A DNA stretch of 64,000 nt from Pseudomonas sp. P818. Its GTDB lineage: Bacteria; Pseudomonadota; Gammaproteobacteria; Pseudomonadales; Pseudomonadaceae. The DNA lies in the NCBI RefSeq assembly GCF_000418555.1, contig NZ_ATKM01000017.1, positions 186,001 to 250,000 of the forward strand, given 5' to 3'. The notes under the pieces were generated by a model that worked only from the letters and a program-made list of their open reading frames with translations, did no database searches and was not told the origin of the DNA. Both the position numbers and the translations under genes were made by a program. Positions 27,561-35,849 of this stretch are shown here, one piece after another; the stretch's first letter is position 1; each line of letters opens with the position of its first letter.

Positions 27561-29657
27561 GTGAAAATAGAAAATTTAAAAATACTTAACTTCCGGGGAA
27601 TCCGAGAAGTAACACTTAGCAATCTTGGAAACATGATTATCATTGCAGGCCAGAATGGCTCAGGAAAATCCTGCATATTTGATGCAATTAGACTTCTAAA
27701 GTCCGTATATGGTGGATATCAACCCAACGAATGGCAGCAGTGGATGGGAGAGTTCCAAATCAATCTCACCAACCGCTCCAGTGACTTCGCCTCTATATTC
27801 AACGATGCATCAAAAGAACTTCGGATATCATGCGACATTCGCCTATCAGATGCAGAGCGCAAGTATATAACAGAGAATGCGGACGAATTATTGCGCGAGA
27901 AAATATGGCGAACCATGAACCCTGAAGCCTATGGATGGGGAAGTCATAGGATGGCTGTATTTGCAGCACAGTTCAGGGATAAGGAGCCAGAAGTATTAGA
28001 AAGAATTCGCACTGAGCACCCAATTCTGATGAAAGAAATCGCTGCCCCTACAGTCAGAGGTGAATTCTTTATCCGCCCTGGAGAGTTTCCTCAAATCCAA
28101 AACTCTCTAACGCTTTCAGTCATATTTAGCACCTTCCGCCCCACAGAAATTGGAGTGATAGATTACCACGGAGCTCAAAGGCACTATGGAAGGGAATCCG
28201 TACAAGGAATCAACCTTAACCTAGAGGCCAATGAACAACAACGCAGCCAAACAGCCTTATACAATTATTCCAGCAAATATCACAATGTAAAAGGAGAGAT
28301 GGCAGCATCATACGTAAATGAAATACTGGCTGAAAAAGCAGGTTTAACCGCAGAAAAAAAATCCACCTTAACATCTACATTAAAAGAGCTTTTTACAACT
28401 TTCTTCCCTGACAAAAAATTTCTTGGACCGAAACCAACCATAAATGGAGCACTTACTTTTCCAGTTGAAACCTCAACAGGAAGGCTTCATGACCTAGATG
28501 AACTTAGCTCAGGCGAAAAAGAAATACTCTACGGATATTTAAGAATTAGAAACTCCGCACCAAAACACTCCATAATATTGCTTGACGAGCCAGAACTACA
28601 TCTTAATCCGCGACTAATCCGAGGGCTTCCGCAGTTTTACAAAAAGAATTTAGGTGAAGCTATCGATAACCAAATATGGCTAGTAACTCACTCCGACGCA
28701 TTACTGAGAGAGGTGGTGGGGCGTGAACATTATAATGTTTTTCATATGCTCCCATGCACGGCGACACACGACAGAGAAAGCCAGCTCAGGTCCCTTTCAG
28801 CGACAGCAGATCTAGATCTTGCTCTCGTTGATTTGGTGGGTGACCTTGCATCGTATCGACCGGGCGGAAAAGTTTTAATATTTGAGGGCGGCGGAGACAC
28901 TGATTTTGATCAAAAAGTTGTTTCAGCCCTATTCCCTGAAGTCCAAGAGCAAGTAAACATGATTTCAGGAACAAACAAAACCCGGGTTCGCGCACTGCAC
29001 GAAATACTACAAAAAGCCGCCACAAATGAACAAATACCTTTTAAAGTCTTCTCTATAACAGATAAAGACCAAGACACAAGCACAACACAAAATCACGCAC
29101 AAGGAATCTATTCCTGGGACGTATATCATATAGAAAACTACTTCCTAGAAGCTAGATTCATAAATAAGGTTCTTACCTCGCTCAACATCACTAACAACCT
29201 TGAAGATGAAGCCTTATGGGATGAATTGCGACAATGCGCGCAAGAAACCCTACCCCAACTAATACGTCACGAATTAGCAGACTTCTCAAATAAAAAAATA
29301 ATAGGCGCAATAAACACCAAGACAGACCCCAAAGCAGCAAACATATCGAAATCTCTCTCAACGTCAATATCCCAATCAATTCGCAGACTTTCGGAGCTGC
29401 AAGATAATGAGCTCCATGAAAATGAGTTAGAGAACTTAGAAAGGGAGCTTCAGACGAAGTACAATACTAGTATTGCCAATGGCACATGGACCAAGAACAT
29501 GCGAGGCCGGGATATTTTAAAGAGATTTGTAAGTAAACATGGAAATGGAATTTCATATGAGAGCTTTCGAAATCTAATACTTTCACAAATGCGCGACCAA
29601 GGGTTCAGGCCGGAGGGTATGAGAGTCGTTATTGATGCAATTCTTGCATCTCAATAA
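27561..29657 (+). CDS. AAA/ABC-type ATPase fused to TOPRIM domain; candidate PARIS/OLD-like defence protein
   Basis: A 698-residue cytosolic protein. Its N-terminal ATPase has Walker A GQNGSGKS (30-37), an ABC-like signature LSSGEKE (315-321), Walker B ILLDEPELHLNP (Asp342, Glu343) and an H-loop LVTHSD. A C-terminal TOPRIM-like nuclease domain follows: Glu442 in LIFEGGGDTDF and Asp501-Lys-Asp503-Gln-Asp505, then DVYHIENYFLE, which recalls the DUF4435 family. ATPase plus DUF4435 is the composition of the PARIS anti-phage system (AriA and AriB), here in one chain; an OLD-family nuclease is the alternative. The start is the GTG at 27561 (AAAGGGAC upstream, KIENLKILNFRGI N-terminus); a TATAAC lies at 27527. 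AT-rich composition and codon use differ sharply from all neighbours, indicating horizontal transfer. No partner gene is adjacent. Confidence 0.8.
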   Translation: MKIENLKILNFRGIREVTLSNLGNMIIIAGQNGSGKSCIFDAIRLLKSVYGGYQPNEWQQWMGEFQINLTNRSSDFASIFNDASKELRISCDIRLSDAERKYITENADELLREKIWRTMNPEAYGWGSHRMAVFAAQFRDKEPEVLERIRTEHPILMKEIAAPTVRGEFFIRPGEFPQIQNSLTLSVIFSTFRPTEIGVIDYHGAQRHYGRESVQGINLNLEANEQQRSQTALYNYSSKYHNVKGEMAASYVNEILAEKAGLTAEKKSTLTSTLKELFTTFFPDKKFLGPKPTINGALTFPVETSTGRLHDLDELSSGEKEILYGYLRIRNSAPKHSIILLDEPELHLNPRLIRGLPQFYKKNLGEAIDNQIWLVTHSDALLREVVGREHYNVFHMLPCTATHDRESQLRSLSATADLDLALVDLVGDLASYRPGGKVLIFEGGGDTDFDQKVVSALFPEVQEQVNMISGTNKTRVRALHEILQKAATNEQIPFKVFSITDKDQDTSTTQNHAQGIYSWDVYHIENYFLEARFINKVLTSLNITNNLEDEALWDELRQCAQETLPQLIRHELADFSNKKIIGAINTKTDPKAANISKSLSTSISQSIRRLSELQDNELHENELENLERELQTKYNTSIANGTWTKNMRGRDILKRFVSKHGNGISYESFRNLILSQMRDQGFRPEGMRVVIDAILASQ

Positions 29658-29678
29658 GCAAGCAGCCGGACAATCGCT

Positions 29679-29712
29679 GATGGTGGATGAAAAGAGCGTC
29701 ATCCACCCTACG
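29679..29712. repeat. RAYT-associated REP, upstream copy 1
   Basis: GATGGTGGATGAAAAGAGCG followed by TCATCCACCCTACG. Nearly identical to the copy at 30336-30368 on the other side of the transposase gene. Confidence 0.8.
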
Positions 29713-29729
29713 GGTCGCCGACATACCGT

Positions 29730-29763
29730 GTAGGGTGGACAACGCGAAGCTTGTCCACCATGG
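29730..29763. repeat. RAYT-associated REP, upstream copy 2
   Basis: GTAGGGTGGACAACGCGAAG followed by CTTGTCCACCATGG, in opposite orientation to the first copy. The two form a head-to-head pair just before the transposase start. Confidence 0.8.
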
Positions 29764-29797
29764 TTCGGATACAACCATCGCTCAAGGACGAGCCGCA

Positions 29798-30328
29798 ATG
29801 CCCAATTACCGACGCGCCCGCGTTGCTGGCGCCACCTACTTCTTCACCGTCAACCTGCGCGATCGCACCAGCGATCTGCTGATCCGCGAAATCGACTTGC
29901 TGCGCGAGACGGTGCGCGCCACCAAATCCCGTCACCCCTTCCATATCGATGCCTGAGTGGTACTGCCCGAGCACATGCATTGCCTGTGGACGCTACCGCC
30001 AGATGACGCCGACTTCGCCCTGCGCTGGAAGGTCATCAAGTTCGCTTTCAGCAAACGCCTACCCGCCACCGAAATGCTAAGCGCCAACCAACAGAACAGG
30101 CGTGAGCGCGGTATTTGGCAAAGGCGCTACTGGGAACATCTGATCCGTGACGAACGCGATTACCAGCGCCACTTCGATTACATCCACTACAACCCACTCA
30201 AACACGGCCATGTGGCACGGCTGACGGATTGGCCCTATTCGAGCTTCCATCGGGCAGTGGCGCAAGGCATTTACCCAGCAGATTGGTGTGGGGTGCCGGT
30301 GCAGGTCGAGGGTGGTTATGGTGAGTGA
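29798..30328 (+). pseudogene. REP-associated tyrosine transposase (RAYT), interrupted by a stop codon
   Basis: A Y1/IS200-like transposase of the RAYT family that acts on REP sequences. The reading frame MPNYRRARVAGATYFFTVNL continues without shift to the end (177 codons counting the stop) except for TGA at 29954-29956. Intact relatives have Trp there (IDA-W-VVLPEH), so one TGG-to-TGA change explains it. The HUH metal motif survives as HMH in LPEHMHCLW, and the downstream Tyr region RDYQRHFDYIHYNPLKHG is intact. REP copies flank it on both sides. Read-through or re-initiation at GTG 29957 is possible but unproven. Confidence 0.85.
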
Positions 30329-30335
30329 ACGACCC

Positions 30336-30368
30336 GATGGTGGATGAAAAAAGCGTCATCCACCCTAC
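30336..30368. repeat. RAYT-associated REP, downstream copy
   Basis: GATGGTGGATGAAAAAAGCG followed by TCATCCACCCTAC. It supplies the stop codon of the minus-strand DUF1289 gene (30365-30367). Confidence 0.8.
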
Positions 30369-30556
30369 TGGGTTTTGCCCTTCTTCTTGGCAATCGCCTT
30401 CATCCGCGCCGCGGCCTTCTGCACGGTTGCCATCTTCTCGGGGCGTTTCATGCCCCGCCATTTGCGGATTTCCTCGCGCGTGCGCCCGCAGCTGACGCAC
30501 AGCTCGCTGTTGAGCTGACACAGCGACACGCAGGGGTTCTCAATGTCCTTGGCCAC
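30365..30556 (-). CDS. DUF1289 domain protein
   Basis: A 63-residue protein with the conserved cysteine pattern of DUF1289 (NPCVSLCQLNSELCVSCGRT), which suggests a metal or iron-sulphur site, followed by a basic tail (KKKGKTQ). The start is a GTG at 30556 with AAGGGG upstream; it overlaps the preceding gene by 17 bp. Its TAG stop lies inside the REP repeat, so the last residues may have been altered by the repeat's insertion. Function unknown. Confidence 0.8.
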   Translation of the reverse strand: MAKDIENPCVSLCQLNSELCVSCGRTREEIRKWRGMKRPEKMATVQKAAARMKAIAKKKGKTQ

Positions 30557-30875
30557 GTTTGCCCCTTGCCGGCTGCTCCACCGAGAACGCCACGTGTTCA
30601 GCGACGCTGGAAACACTGATGCCCACTTCATCGAAAGCAGCCAGCGTCAGTTCCAGCATTCTCGCCTTGTCCGCACTGGCAAGCGCGCGTTCCCTATTCG
30701 CCTCGCTATCGAACACCCAGGTCACCACAAGACTCTGCGGAAACTCTTCGTAGTCCACCTCATGGGTAAGCCACTGGAAGCCGACGATCTCGCTTTTCGC
30801 CGTTTCGCATGCTGTGGTCAGGGCGCGGATCAGCTCGCGCTCGATGGCTGAATATTTTCGTTTCGGCGACGACAT
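30540..30875 (-). CDS. Conserved hypothetical protein upstream of DUF1289
   Basis: A 111-residue soluble protein (MSSPKRKYSAIERELIRALT...) with LVVTWVFDSEANRERALASA in the middle. Similar Pseudomonas proteins are sometimes labelled Fis-family regulator, but no Fis-type helix-turn-helix is evident to me, so no function is given. Its end overlaps the DUF1289 start by 17 bp, so the two form a unit. Confidence 0.72.
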   Translation of the reverse strand: MSSPKRKYSAIERELIRALTTACETAKSEIVGFQWLTHEVDYEEFPQSLVVTWVFDSEANRERALASADKARMLELTLAAFDEVGISVSSVAEHVAFSVEQPARGKRGQGH

Positions 30876-31127
30876 AAGGCTCTTCTGGAACAGAGTTGGG
30901 TGACGGCCATATTACCCGAGGCACCCAGCAGACAAGCGCTGCGCCAGATGGCAGGCGAACACAACCGCACTCTTGCCACTGAGGATGAGGTCGCTAACCG
31001 CAGCACTCGGGGCGCTTCTGGGCAGGTTCATGGTGCAAAGCGCAGCCATCATCGATGGCGACATCTGGCTGCGCCTTCCGCCCGGCCCGAAACAAAGCGC
31101 CGTCAGCGGCCTGCCGAGGACACACGG

Positions 31128-31985
31128 ATGAAAGATTCAGCACGCGGTCTGCTACTCGTCACCAGCGGCATCACCCTACTCAGCTTCGATGGTCTGCTGG
31201 TGCGCCTGGCGCAGGCCGATGGCTGGAGCATCGTGTTCTGGCGCGGGCTGCTGATGTTCCTGGCGCTCGGCGTGTTCTCGCTGTCGGCCAGAAGCCGTGC
31301 CAGCGTCCGAGCGCAACCGCTGCTCAGCGCCTGCTCGGCGCTGCTGCTGGCGTTGATCTCGATCTTCTTCGTGCTGGCGGTGATCCATACTCAGGTCGCC
31401 AATGTGGTGGTCATCCTCTGCACGGCGCCGTTGTTCGCGGCGCTGTTCACCCGCTTCTTTCTCGGCGAACAGGTGGCGCTACGCACCTGGCTGGCGATCG
31501 GCGTGGCGGCCTTGGGCATCATGCTGGTGTTCGCCGGCGCGTTTGATGCCAGCGACCTGGTCGGCAACGGCTATGCGCTGCTGTCCTCGGCGGCGGTAGG
31601 CGCCAACCTGACGCTGCTGCGCCGTCACCCCTCCCTGGAGCGCATGCCGCTAATTGCACTGGGCGGGCTGGCGGCGGCTCTGATCGCCTGGCCCAACGCA
31701 CAGCCCTTCGCGCTGGGCACTTCGAGCTACTGGGCGCTGGCCATCATGGGCCTGGTGCAAATGCCGCTGGCCACCTTGCTGATCAACAACGCAACCCGCT
31801 ACCTGCCCTCTGCCGAGGTGGCGCTGTTCTACCTGCTGGAAAGCGTGCTGGGTACGCTCTGGGTCTGGTACTTCCTGCAGGAAACGCCGGCCAACGCGAC
31901 GCTCTACGGTGGCGCGCTGGTCATCGCCACGCTGGCCGTGCATGCCGGCCTGACCTTGCGCGTGCGCCAGCCATTGCCGGCCTGA
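31128..31985 (+). CDS. EamA/DMT family transporter
   Basis: A 285-residue inner-membrane protein with about ten hydrophobic helices in two EamA repeats: the first from GITLLSFDGLLVRLA, the second from AAVGANLTLLRRH. Members export amino acids, nucleobases or other metabolites; the substrate is unknown. The ATG at 31128 has GAGGA at about 9-base spacing. The frame stays open upstream to 30900, but that part is not hydrophobic and is excluded. Confidence 0.87.
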   Translation: MKDSARGLLLVTSGITLLSFDGLLVRLAQADGWSIVFWRGLLMFLALGVFSLSARSRASVRAQPLLSACSALLLALISIFFVLAVIHTQVANVVVILCTAPLFAALFTRFFLGEQVALRTWLAIGVAALGIMLVFAGAFDASDLVGNGYALLSSAAVGANLTLLRRHPSLERMPLIALGGLAAALIAWPNAQPFALGTSSYWALAIMGLVQMPLATLLINNATRYLPSAEVALFYLLESVLGTLWVWYFLQETPANATLYGGALVIATLAVHAGLTLRVRQPLPA

Positions 31986-32009
31986 ACGCCATCACGCCCC
32001 GGCGTACCG

Positions 32010-32909
32010 CTATACCGAACACATCCCACCCGGCACCGTCAGAATCCACTCGCGCACGGCCTGAATGCTCGGGTCATTGCGCCGGCTTTCCGGGTACACC
32101 AGAAAGAACGGTTTGCCCTCCAGCTCGGGCCCGAAAGGCTGAACCAAACGCCCCGCCGTCAGCTCGTCCTCGATCAGTTGCCGGCTCATCAGCGCCACGC
32201 CCTGAGCGCCGACGGCGGCCGAGACGGCGTGGGTCTCGTCGGAGAACACCAGCCCGGCCCCGACATCCAGCCCCGGCACCTGGGCCTGCTTCTGCCAGAC
32301 GGCCCAATCGAGGGGTGAGGAAATCACTGCCTGGTTGCGAAAGTGAATCAGCGTATGCCGGGGCAACTCGGCGGCATCGTGCAGCCCCAGCAGCGGGCTG
32401 CAGGCCGGAATGAAGGTGTTGTCGAAGAGCTTTTCCGCCACCAGCCCGGGCCAACGGCCATCGCCGTAGCGAATGGCGATATCGGCGGTGACGCCGTCGA
32501 GCGCCACCGGCTCGTGCGAGGCATGAATGCGCAGGTCGATATCCGGGTGGGAATCGCGCAGCAGGCAGACCCAGGACAACAGCCAGCGCACCGCAACTGC
32601 GGGCGTGGTGCTGAGGGTGACCGCATGCCGGCGCGGTGCGGCGCTGAGCCGCTCGACCGCAGCGCCGATGCTGTCGAAGGCGCTTTCCAGCACCTGCTGC
32701 AGCTCGCGCCCGGCCATGGTCAGTTCCAGCTGACGAGGCTTGCGTACGAACAGTGCAAGGCCGAGGGATTCCTCCAGCGCACGGATCTGGTGACTGATTG
32801 CCGTGGCGGTGACAGAGAGTTCCTCCGCGGCCTGCTTGGCGCTCTCATGACGAGCCGCCGCCTCAAAGGCGCGCAAGGCAGATAGCGGGGGTAGTCTGCG
32901 CCGGCTCAT
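32010..32909 (-). CDS. LysR family transcriptional regulator, GcvA-like
   Basis: A 299-residue regulator. It has an N-terminal winged helix-turn-helix (LPPLSALRAFEAAARHESAK, then LSVTATAISHQIRALEE) and a LysR substrate-binding domain from about residue 95 (TTPAVAVRWLLSWV, AIRYGDGRWPGL). The GcvA-like opening is typical of regulators acting on neighbouring genes. The start at 32909 is chosen for GAGGA upstream. It is divergent from the azoreductase-like gene 119 bp away and probably controls it. Confidence 0.9.
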   Translation of the reverse strand: MSRRRLPPLSALRAFEAAARHESAKQAAEELSVTATAISHQIRALEESLGLALFVRKPRQLELTMAGRELQQVLESAFDSIGAAVERLSAAPRRHAVTLSTTPAVAVRWLLSWVCLLRDSHPDIDLRIHASHEPVALDGVTADIAIRYGDGRWPGLVAEKLFDNTFIPACSPLLGLHDAAELPRHTLIHFRNQAVISSPLDWAVWQKQAQVPGLDVGAGLVFSDETHAVSAAVGAQGVALMSRQLIEDELTAGRLVQPFGPELEGKPFFLVYPESRRNDPSIQAVREWILTVPGGMCSV

Positions 32910-33028
32910 AGCTGAGTTTTCCTCATCCATTTCAGAAAATATTGATCGTTTGTCGTCACATATGGGCGAACTTAGCCTGTCCCTGCAGCTTTTCACAGAT
33001 GAATAGAAATTCAAGCAGGAGACTCACC

Positions 33029-33730
33029 ATGCCCCATATTCTGCATCTCGATGCCAGCGCCCGCCCCGGCCTTGCCGGCAAGGATGAACACGGCTCGCAC
33101 AGCCGCAACCTCAGCCATCGCTTCGTCAGCCAGTGGCAGGCACGCCGTCCGCAGGACGTCGTCACCTATCGCGACATTGGCCAGAACCCGCCATCGATCA
33201 TCAGTCATGACTGGATCGCCTCGTCCTTTACCCCCGAGCCGCAGCGCGAGGCCTGGATGCGCGACACCCTGGCCGAAAGCGATCGCCTGGTGGACGAACT
33301 GATCGCCGCCGACGTGCTGGTGATCGGCACACCGCTGTACAACTTCGGCATGCCCGCCGCGCTCAAGGCGTGGATCGATCAGGTGGTGCGCCCCGGCCGC
33401 ACCGTGGAGATGGACGACAGCAACCCGCTCGATCCCTATGTGCCCAAGCTGGCCGACCGGCCACGCCATGTGGTGATCCTCACGGCACGCGGCGGTGTCG
33501 GCTTCGATGCCGGTGGCGAGATGGCGCACATGAACCATCTGGAGCCGAATCTGATCACCGCACTCGGTTTCATCGGGCTCACCCGCGTGCACCAAATCGC
33601 CATCGAAGGTCAGGAAGTCGGCGGCGAACTGCTCGCCGAGTCGGTCAAACAGGGTCTGCGCAAGGTCGATGCGCTGGTGGCCGAACTGCAGCGTTCGCTG
33701 CAGGCCGAACGCCTCGAAGAGCCGGCGTGA
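33029..33730 (+). CDS. FMN-dependent NADH-azoreductase / NAD(P)H oxidoreductase
   Basis: A 233-residue flavodoxin-like oxidoreductase of the AzoR/acpD type. The phosphate-binding start MPHILHLDASARPG, the FMN-binding TPLYNFGMPAALKAWIDQV and TARGGVGFDAGGEM are all present. Such enzymes reduce azo dyes and quinones with NAD(P)H. AGGAGACTCACC precedes the ATG at 33029. It is divergent from the LysR gene, a common control pair. Confidence 0.9.
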   Translation: MPHILHLDASARPGLAGKDEHGSHSRNLSHRFVSQWQARRPQDVVTYRDIGQNPPSIISHDWIASSFTPEPQREAWMRDTLAESDRLVDELIAADVLVIGTPLYNFGMPAALKAWIDQVVRPGRTVEMDDSNPLDPYVPKLADRPRHVVILTARGGVGFDAGGEMAHMNHLEPNLITALGFIGLTRVHQIAIEGQEVGGELLAESVKQGLRKVDALVAELQRSLQAERLEEPA

Positions 33731-33772
33731 CGATGCGAGGGCTTGGCGTGGATGGCCGCGGCGCCACCCGCG

Positions 33773-34831
33773 TTAAGCCCTGCGGCGCAGGCTTCGCCCT
33801 TCGATGCTGTGCAGCGCCTTGCGCGCAGTGTCGATGAAAGGCAGCACGATCAGGCTGTACAGGCTCTGGTAGCGATGCGCATCGCCCAGTCCCAGATGGT
33901 GCGGGGCATCGCTGTGGTGGATCTGATGCTGTTCGGCGGTACCAAAGCTGAGCGGCTCCGGGGTGTGCGTGGTGGTGTAGAGGGTGCCGAACATCCAGTC
34001 CCAGATCGACAGGTTGGTGCCGAAGTTCTTGTGGAAGTGGTGCGGGGCATCGCTGTGGTGGATCTGATGCTGCGCCGGGCTGTTGAGCAGGTGTTCCAGC
34101 CTGGGCCCGAAGGAGAGCCAGATGTGCGTATGACGCAGATTGGCCGCCAGGCAGTTGAAGATGAACACCAGGTAGGTCACGCCGAACAGCGTGTAGCGGC
34201 TGATCTCGCCCCCGCACAGATACCAGAACGTCCCGGAGTAGGCGCCCAGCAGCACCAGCGTCAGCAGGCTGTCGGCGAGCTTTTCCACGACATGCACACG
34301 GCTGGCGGTAAGCGGCACCAGCACCGGTGCGACGTGGTGAACCTTGTGGAACTCCCACAGCCAGCGCGAGTGGAAGGCGCGGTGCGTCCAGTAGCTGGCG
34401 AAGTCGTTGATCAGAAACACGCCCAGGCCGTAGAGCAGGCTCAGGCCAAGGTTCTCACCCAGCTGCGGCCGCGCGCCCCAGAGGTTGGTGAAGAAGGCCA
34501 TGTAGTCGGCCGAATGCAGCACGTAGGGGTCGACCAGGCCGATAACCGGCACGATCAGCAGCACGCGCAGCAGAGCACGGACGAAGTAGTAGCGGTAGTC
34601 GAGCAGCGCCGAAGGATGCAGCAGCACCTGGCGCCCACCGATAAACTGCCAGAACGATGCACTGCCGCTGCTCAGGCGACGCCGACGATAAAGCAGGTAG
34701 GCCACGCTATAGGAAAGCAGGATGAAGACCAGGCCGATACGCCCGTTGAGGTCGAAAAGCCCCTGAAACTGCCTGACCACGACAGCCAGCAGCTCGGTCA
34801 ACGGATTGGCTGCCAGCGACAGCTCTTGCAT
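33773..34831 (-). CDS. Sterol desaturase / fatty acid hydroxylase family protein with duplicated histidine box
   Basis: A 352-residue membrane protein of the histidine-box di-iron family. Several membrane helices are present, with boxes HRAFHSRWLWEFHKVHH and HQIHHSDAPHHFHKNFG. The substrate is unknown. Oddly, HQIHHSDAPHH appears a second time 47 residues later (EQHQIHHSDAPHHLGLG), where relatives have no such box. It is encoded by an exact 35-bp direct repeat (33897-33931 and 34038-34072) that keeps the frame. GGAG precedes the ATG at 34831. A possible Fur box lies at 34888-34906. Confidence 0.85.
   Translation of the reverse strand: MQELSLAANPLTELLAVVVRQFQGLFDLNGRIGLVFILLSYSVAYLLYRRRRLSSGSASFWQFIGGRQVLLHPSALLDYRYYFVRALLRVLLIVPVIGLVDPYVLHSADYMAFFTNLWGARPQLGENLGLSLLYGLGVFLINDFASYWTHRAFHSRWLWEFHKVHHVAPVLVPLTASRVHVVEKLADSLLTLVLLGAYSGTFWYLCGGEISRYTLFGVTYLVFIFNCLAANLRHTHIWLSFGPRLEHLLNSPAQHQIHHSDAPHHFHKNFGTNLSIWDWMFGTLYTTTHTPEPLSFGTAEQHQIHHSDAPHHLGLGDAHRYQSLYSLIVLPFIDTARKALHSIEGRSLRRRA
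33897..34072. repeat. 35-bp exact direct repeat inside the desaturase gene
   Basis: 33897-33931 and 34038-34072 are identical (start TGGTGCGGGGCATCGCTGTG). The distance of 141 bp is exactly 47 codons. The second-in-protein copy (lower coordinates) looks like the extra one, because the other is followed by the normal family sequence FGTNLSIWDWMFGTLY. Confidence 0.9.
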
Positions 34832-34887
34832 CACTCCAGCCTCCCCCCGGCGAAAGTGGCGGAATGATAAGCAAGAATGATGTTTTA

Positions 34888-34906
34888 GCAAATGAGAATA
34901 GTTACC
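34888..34906. promoter_or_regulatory. Possible Fur box
   Basis: GCAAATGAGAATAGTTACC matches the 19-bp Fur consensus at about 13 positions. It lies 57 bp upstream of the desaturase start, consistent with iron control of a di-iron protein. Weak evidence. Confidence 0.35.
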
Positions 34907-34918
34907 CAAACGCACCCT

Positions 34919-35686
34919 TTAGCCAGCACAACCGCATCCCGCTAAGCGTTTGCTGCAGGCGAACAGCGCGTTGCCGGAGTTGGCATCCCACTGCGCCAGG
35001 CGCTGATAGTCGTGCTCCAGCACCTGCACTTCGAAGTACGGCGCCAGCAGGGACTGCAACTCAGCGAAGCTCACTGCCACCATCGGATGCTCGTCGTGCC
35101 AGATCTCGCTCTGCTCGCCCAGGGTGCGCTCTATGCGCAGGCGCAGCGCCTGCTGTTCGCCTTCACCGCGGTAGTACCAGCCGGAGCTGAAGCGGAACTG
35201 CCCTTCGCCATGCTGCGCGCTGTGGGATACGAACGAAGCGTTGTCGATGCGCTGCTTGTCCACGGCGTTGAAGCAGAACACCCCGCCCGGCGCCAGGGCA
35301 CGATGCACGCTGGCGATACAGGCCTTGAGCCGCTCGATGCTGGCGCTGTAGTGGATGGAGTAGAGAAAACAGGTGATCAGGTCCAGCGGCTGGTCGACCT
35401 GGAAACCGCACATATCCTGCCGGGCAAAGCGTGCCTCGGGGCAGCGCTGAGCGGCGCGGTCGAGCATCGGCTGGTTGATGTCCAGGCCGCTGCTGGCGTA
35501 GCCGGCATCGAGAAAATGCCGCACGTGCGGGCCGGTGCCGCAGGCCAGGTCGAGATGGCGCTTGCCGCCGTTGCCGAACAATTGCTGCAGGCGGTGCACG
35601 CAGTGGCTCTGCGCGGCGTAGTCGATGTCCGCACACATCAGGTCGTAATAGCCTGAAAGATCGGTATAGAGGGCGTTGCCGGACAT
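34919..35686 (-). CDS. Class I SAM-dependent methyltransferase
   Basis: A 255-residue methyltransferase. Motif I is HLDLACGTGPHVRHFLDAGY (about 43-62), followed by SGLDINQPML and FCFNAVDKQRIDN. The first residues ALYTDLSGYYDLMCADIDY match a family of small-molecule methyltransferases. The substrate is unknown. The tail is Cys/Gly-rich (LAGCGCAG). Transcribed in the same direction as the desaturase, but 87 bp with the possible Fur box separate them. Confidence 0.87.
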   Translation of the reverse strand: MSGNALYTDLSGYYDLMCADIDYAAQSHCVHRLQQLFGNGGKRHLDLACGTGPHVRHFLDAGYASSGLDINQPMLDRAAQRCPEARFARQDMCGFQVDQPLDLITCFLYSIHYSASIERLKACIASVHRALAPGGVFCFNAVDKQRIDNASFVSHSAQHGEGQFRFSSGWYYRGEGEQQALRLRIERTLGEQSEIWHDEHPMVAVSFAELQSLLAPYFEVQVLEHDYQRLAQWDANSGNALFACSKRLAGCGCAG

Positions 35687-35849
35687 GATGACCCGCCAAG
35701 GGGAGTCGAGGGGCGCGCATCATATCCCAAGCTCAGCCATGCGCCGAGAGAGAAAAACACCAGGGTGCAGCCGGTTTTCTGCAGCGCCCTCTGGCGCCGC
35801 TAAACTCCTGCAAATTGCAGCCGAGACAATGTTGTCAGGACTTAGCGAG

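Noticed and set aside
29954..29956. TGA in the RAYT gene as a selenocysteine codon
   Set aside because: The family residue is Trp and no selenocysteine hairpin is seen; a nonsense mutation is simpler.
31030..31131. Short 33-codon frame ending in an ATGA overlap with the EamA gene
   Set aside because: No ribosome site or recognisable sequence; the overlap may be chance.
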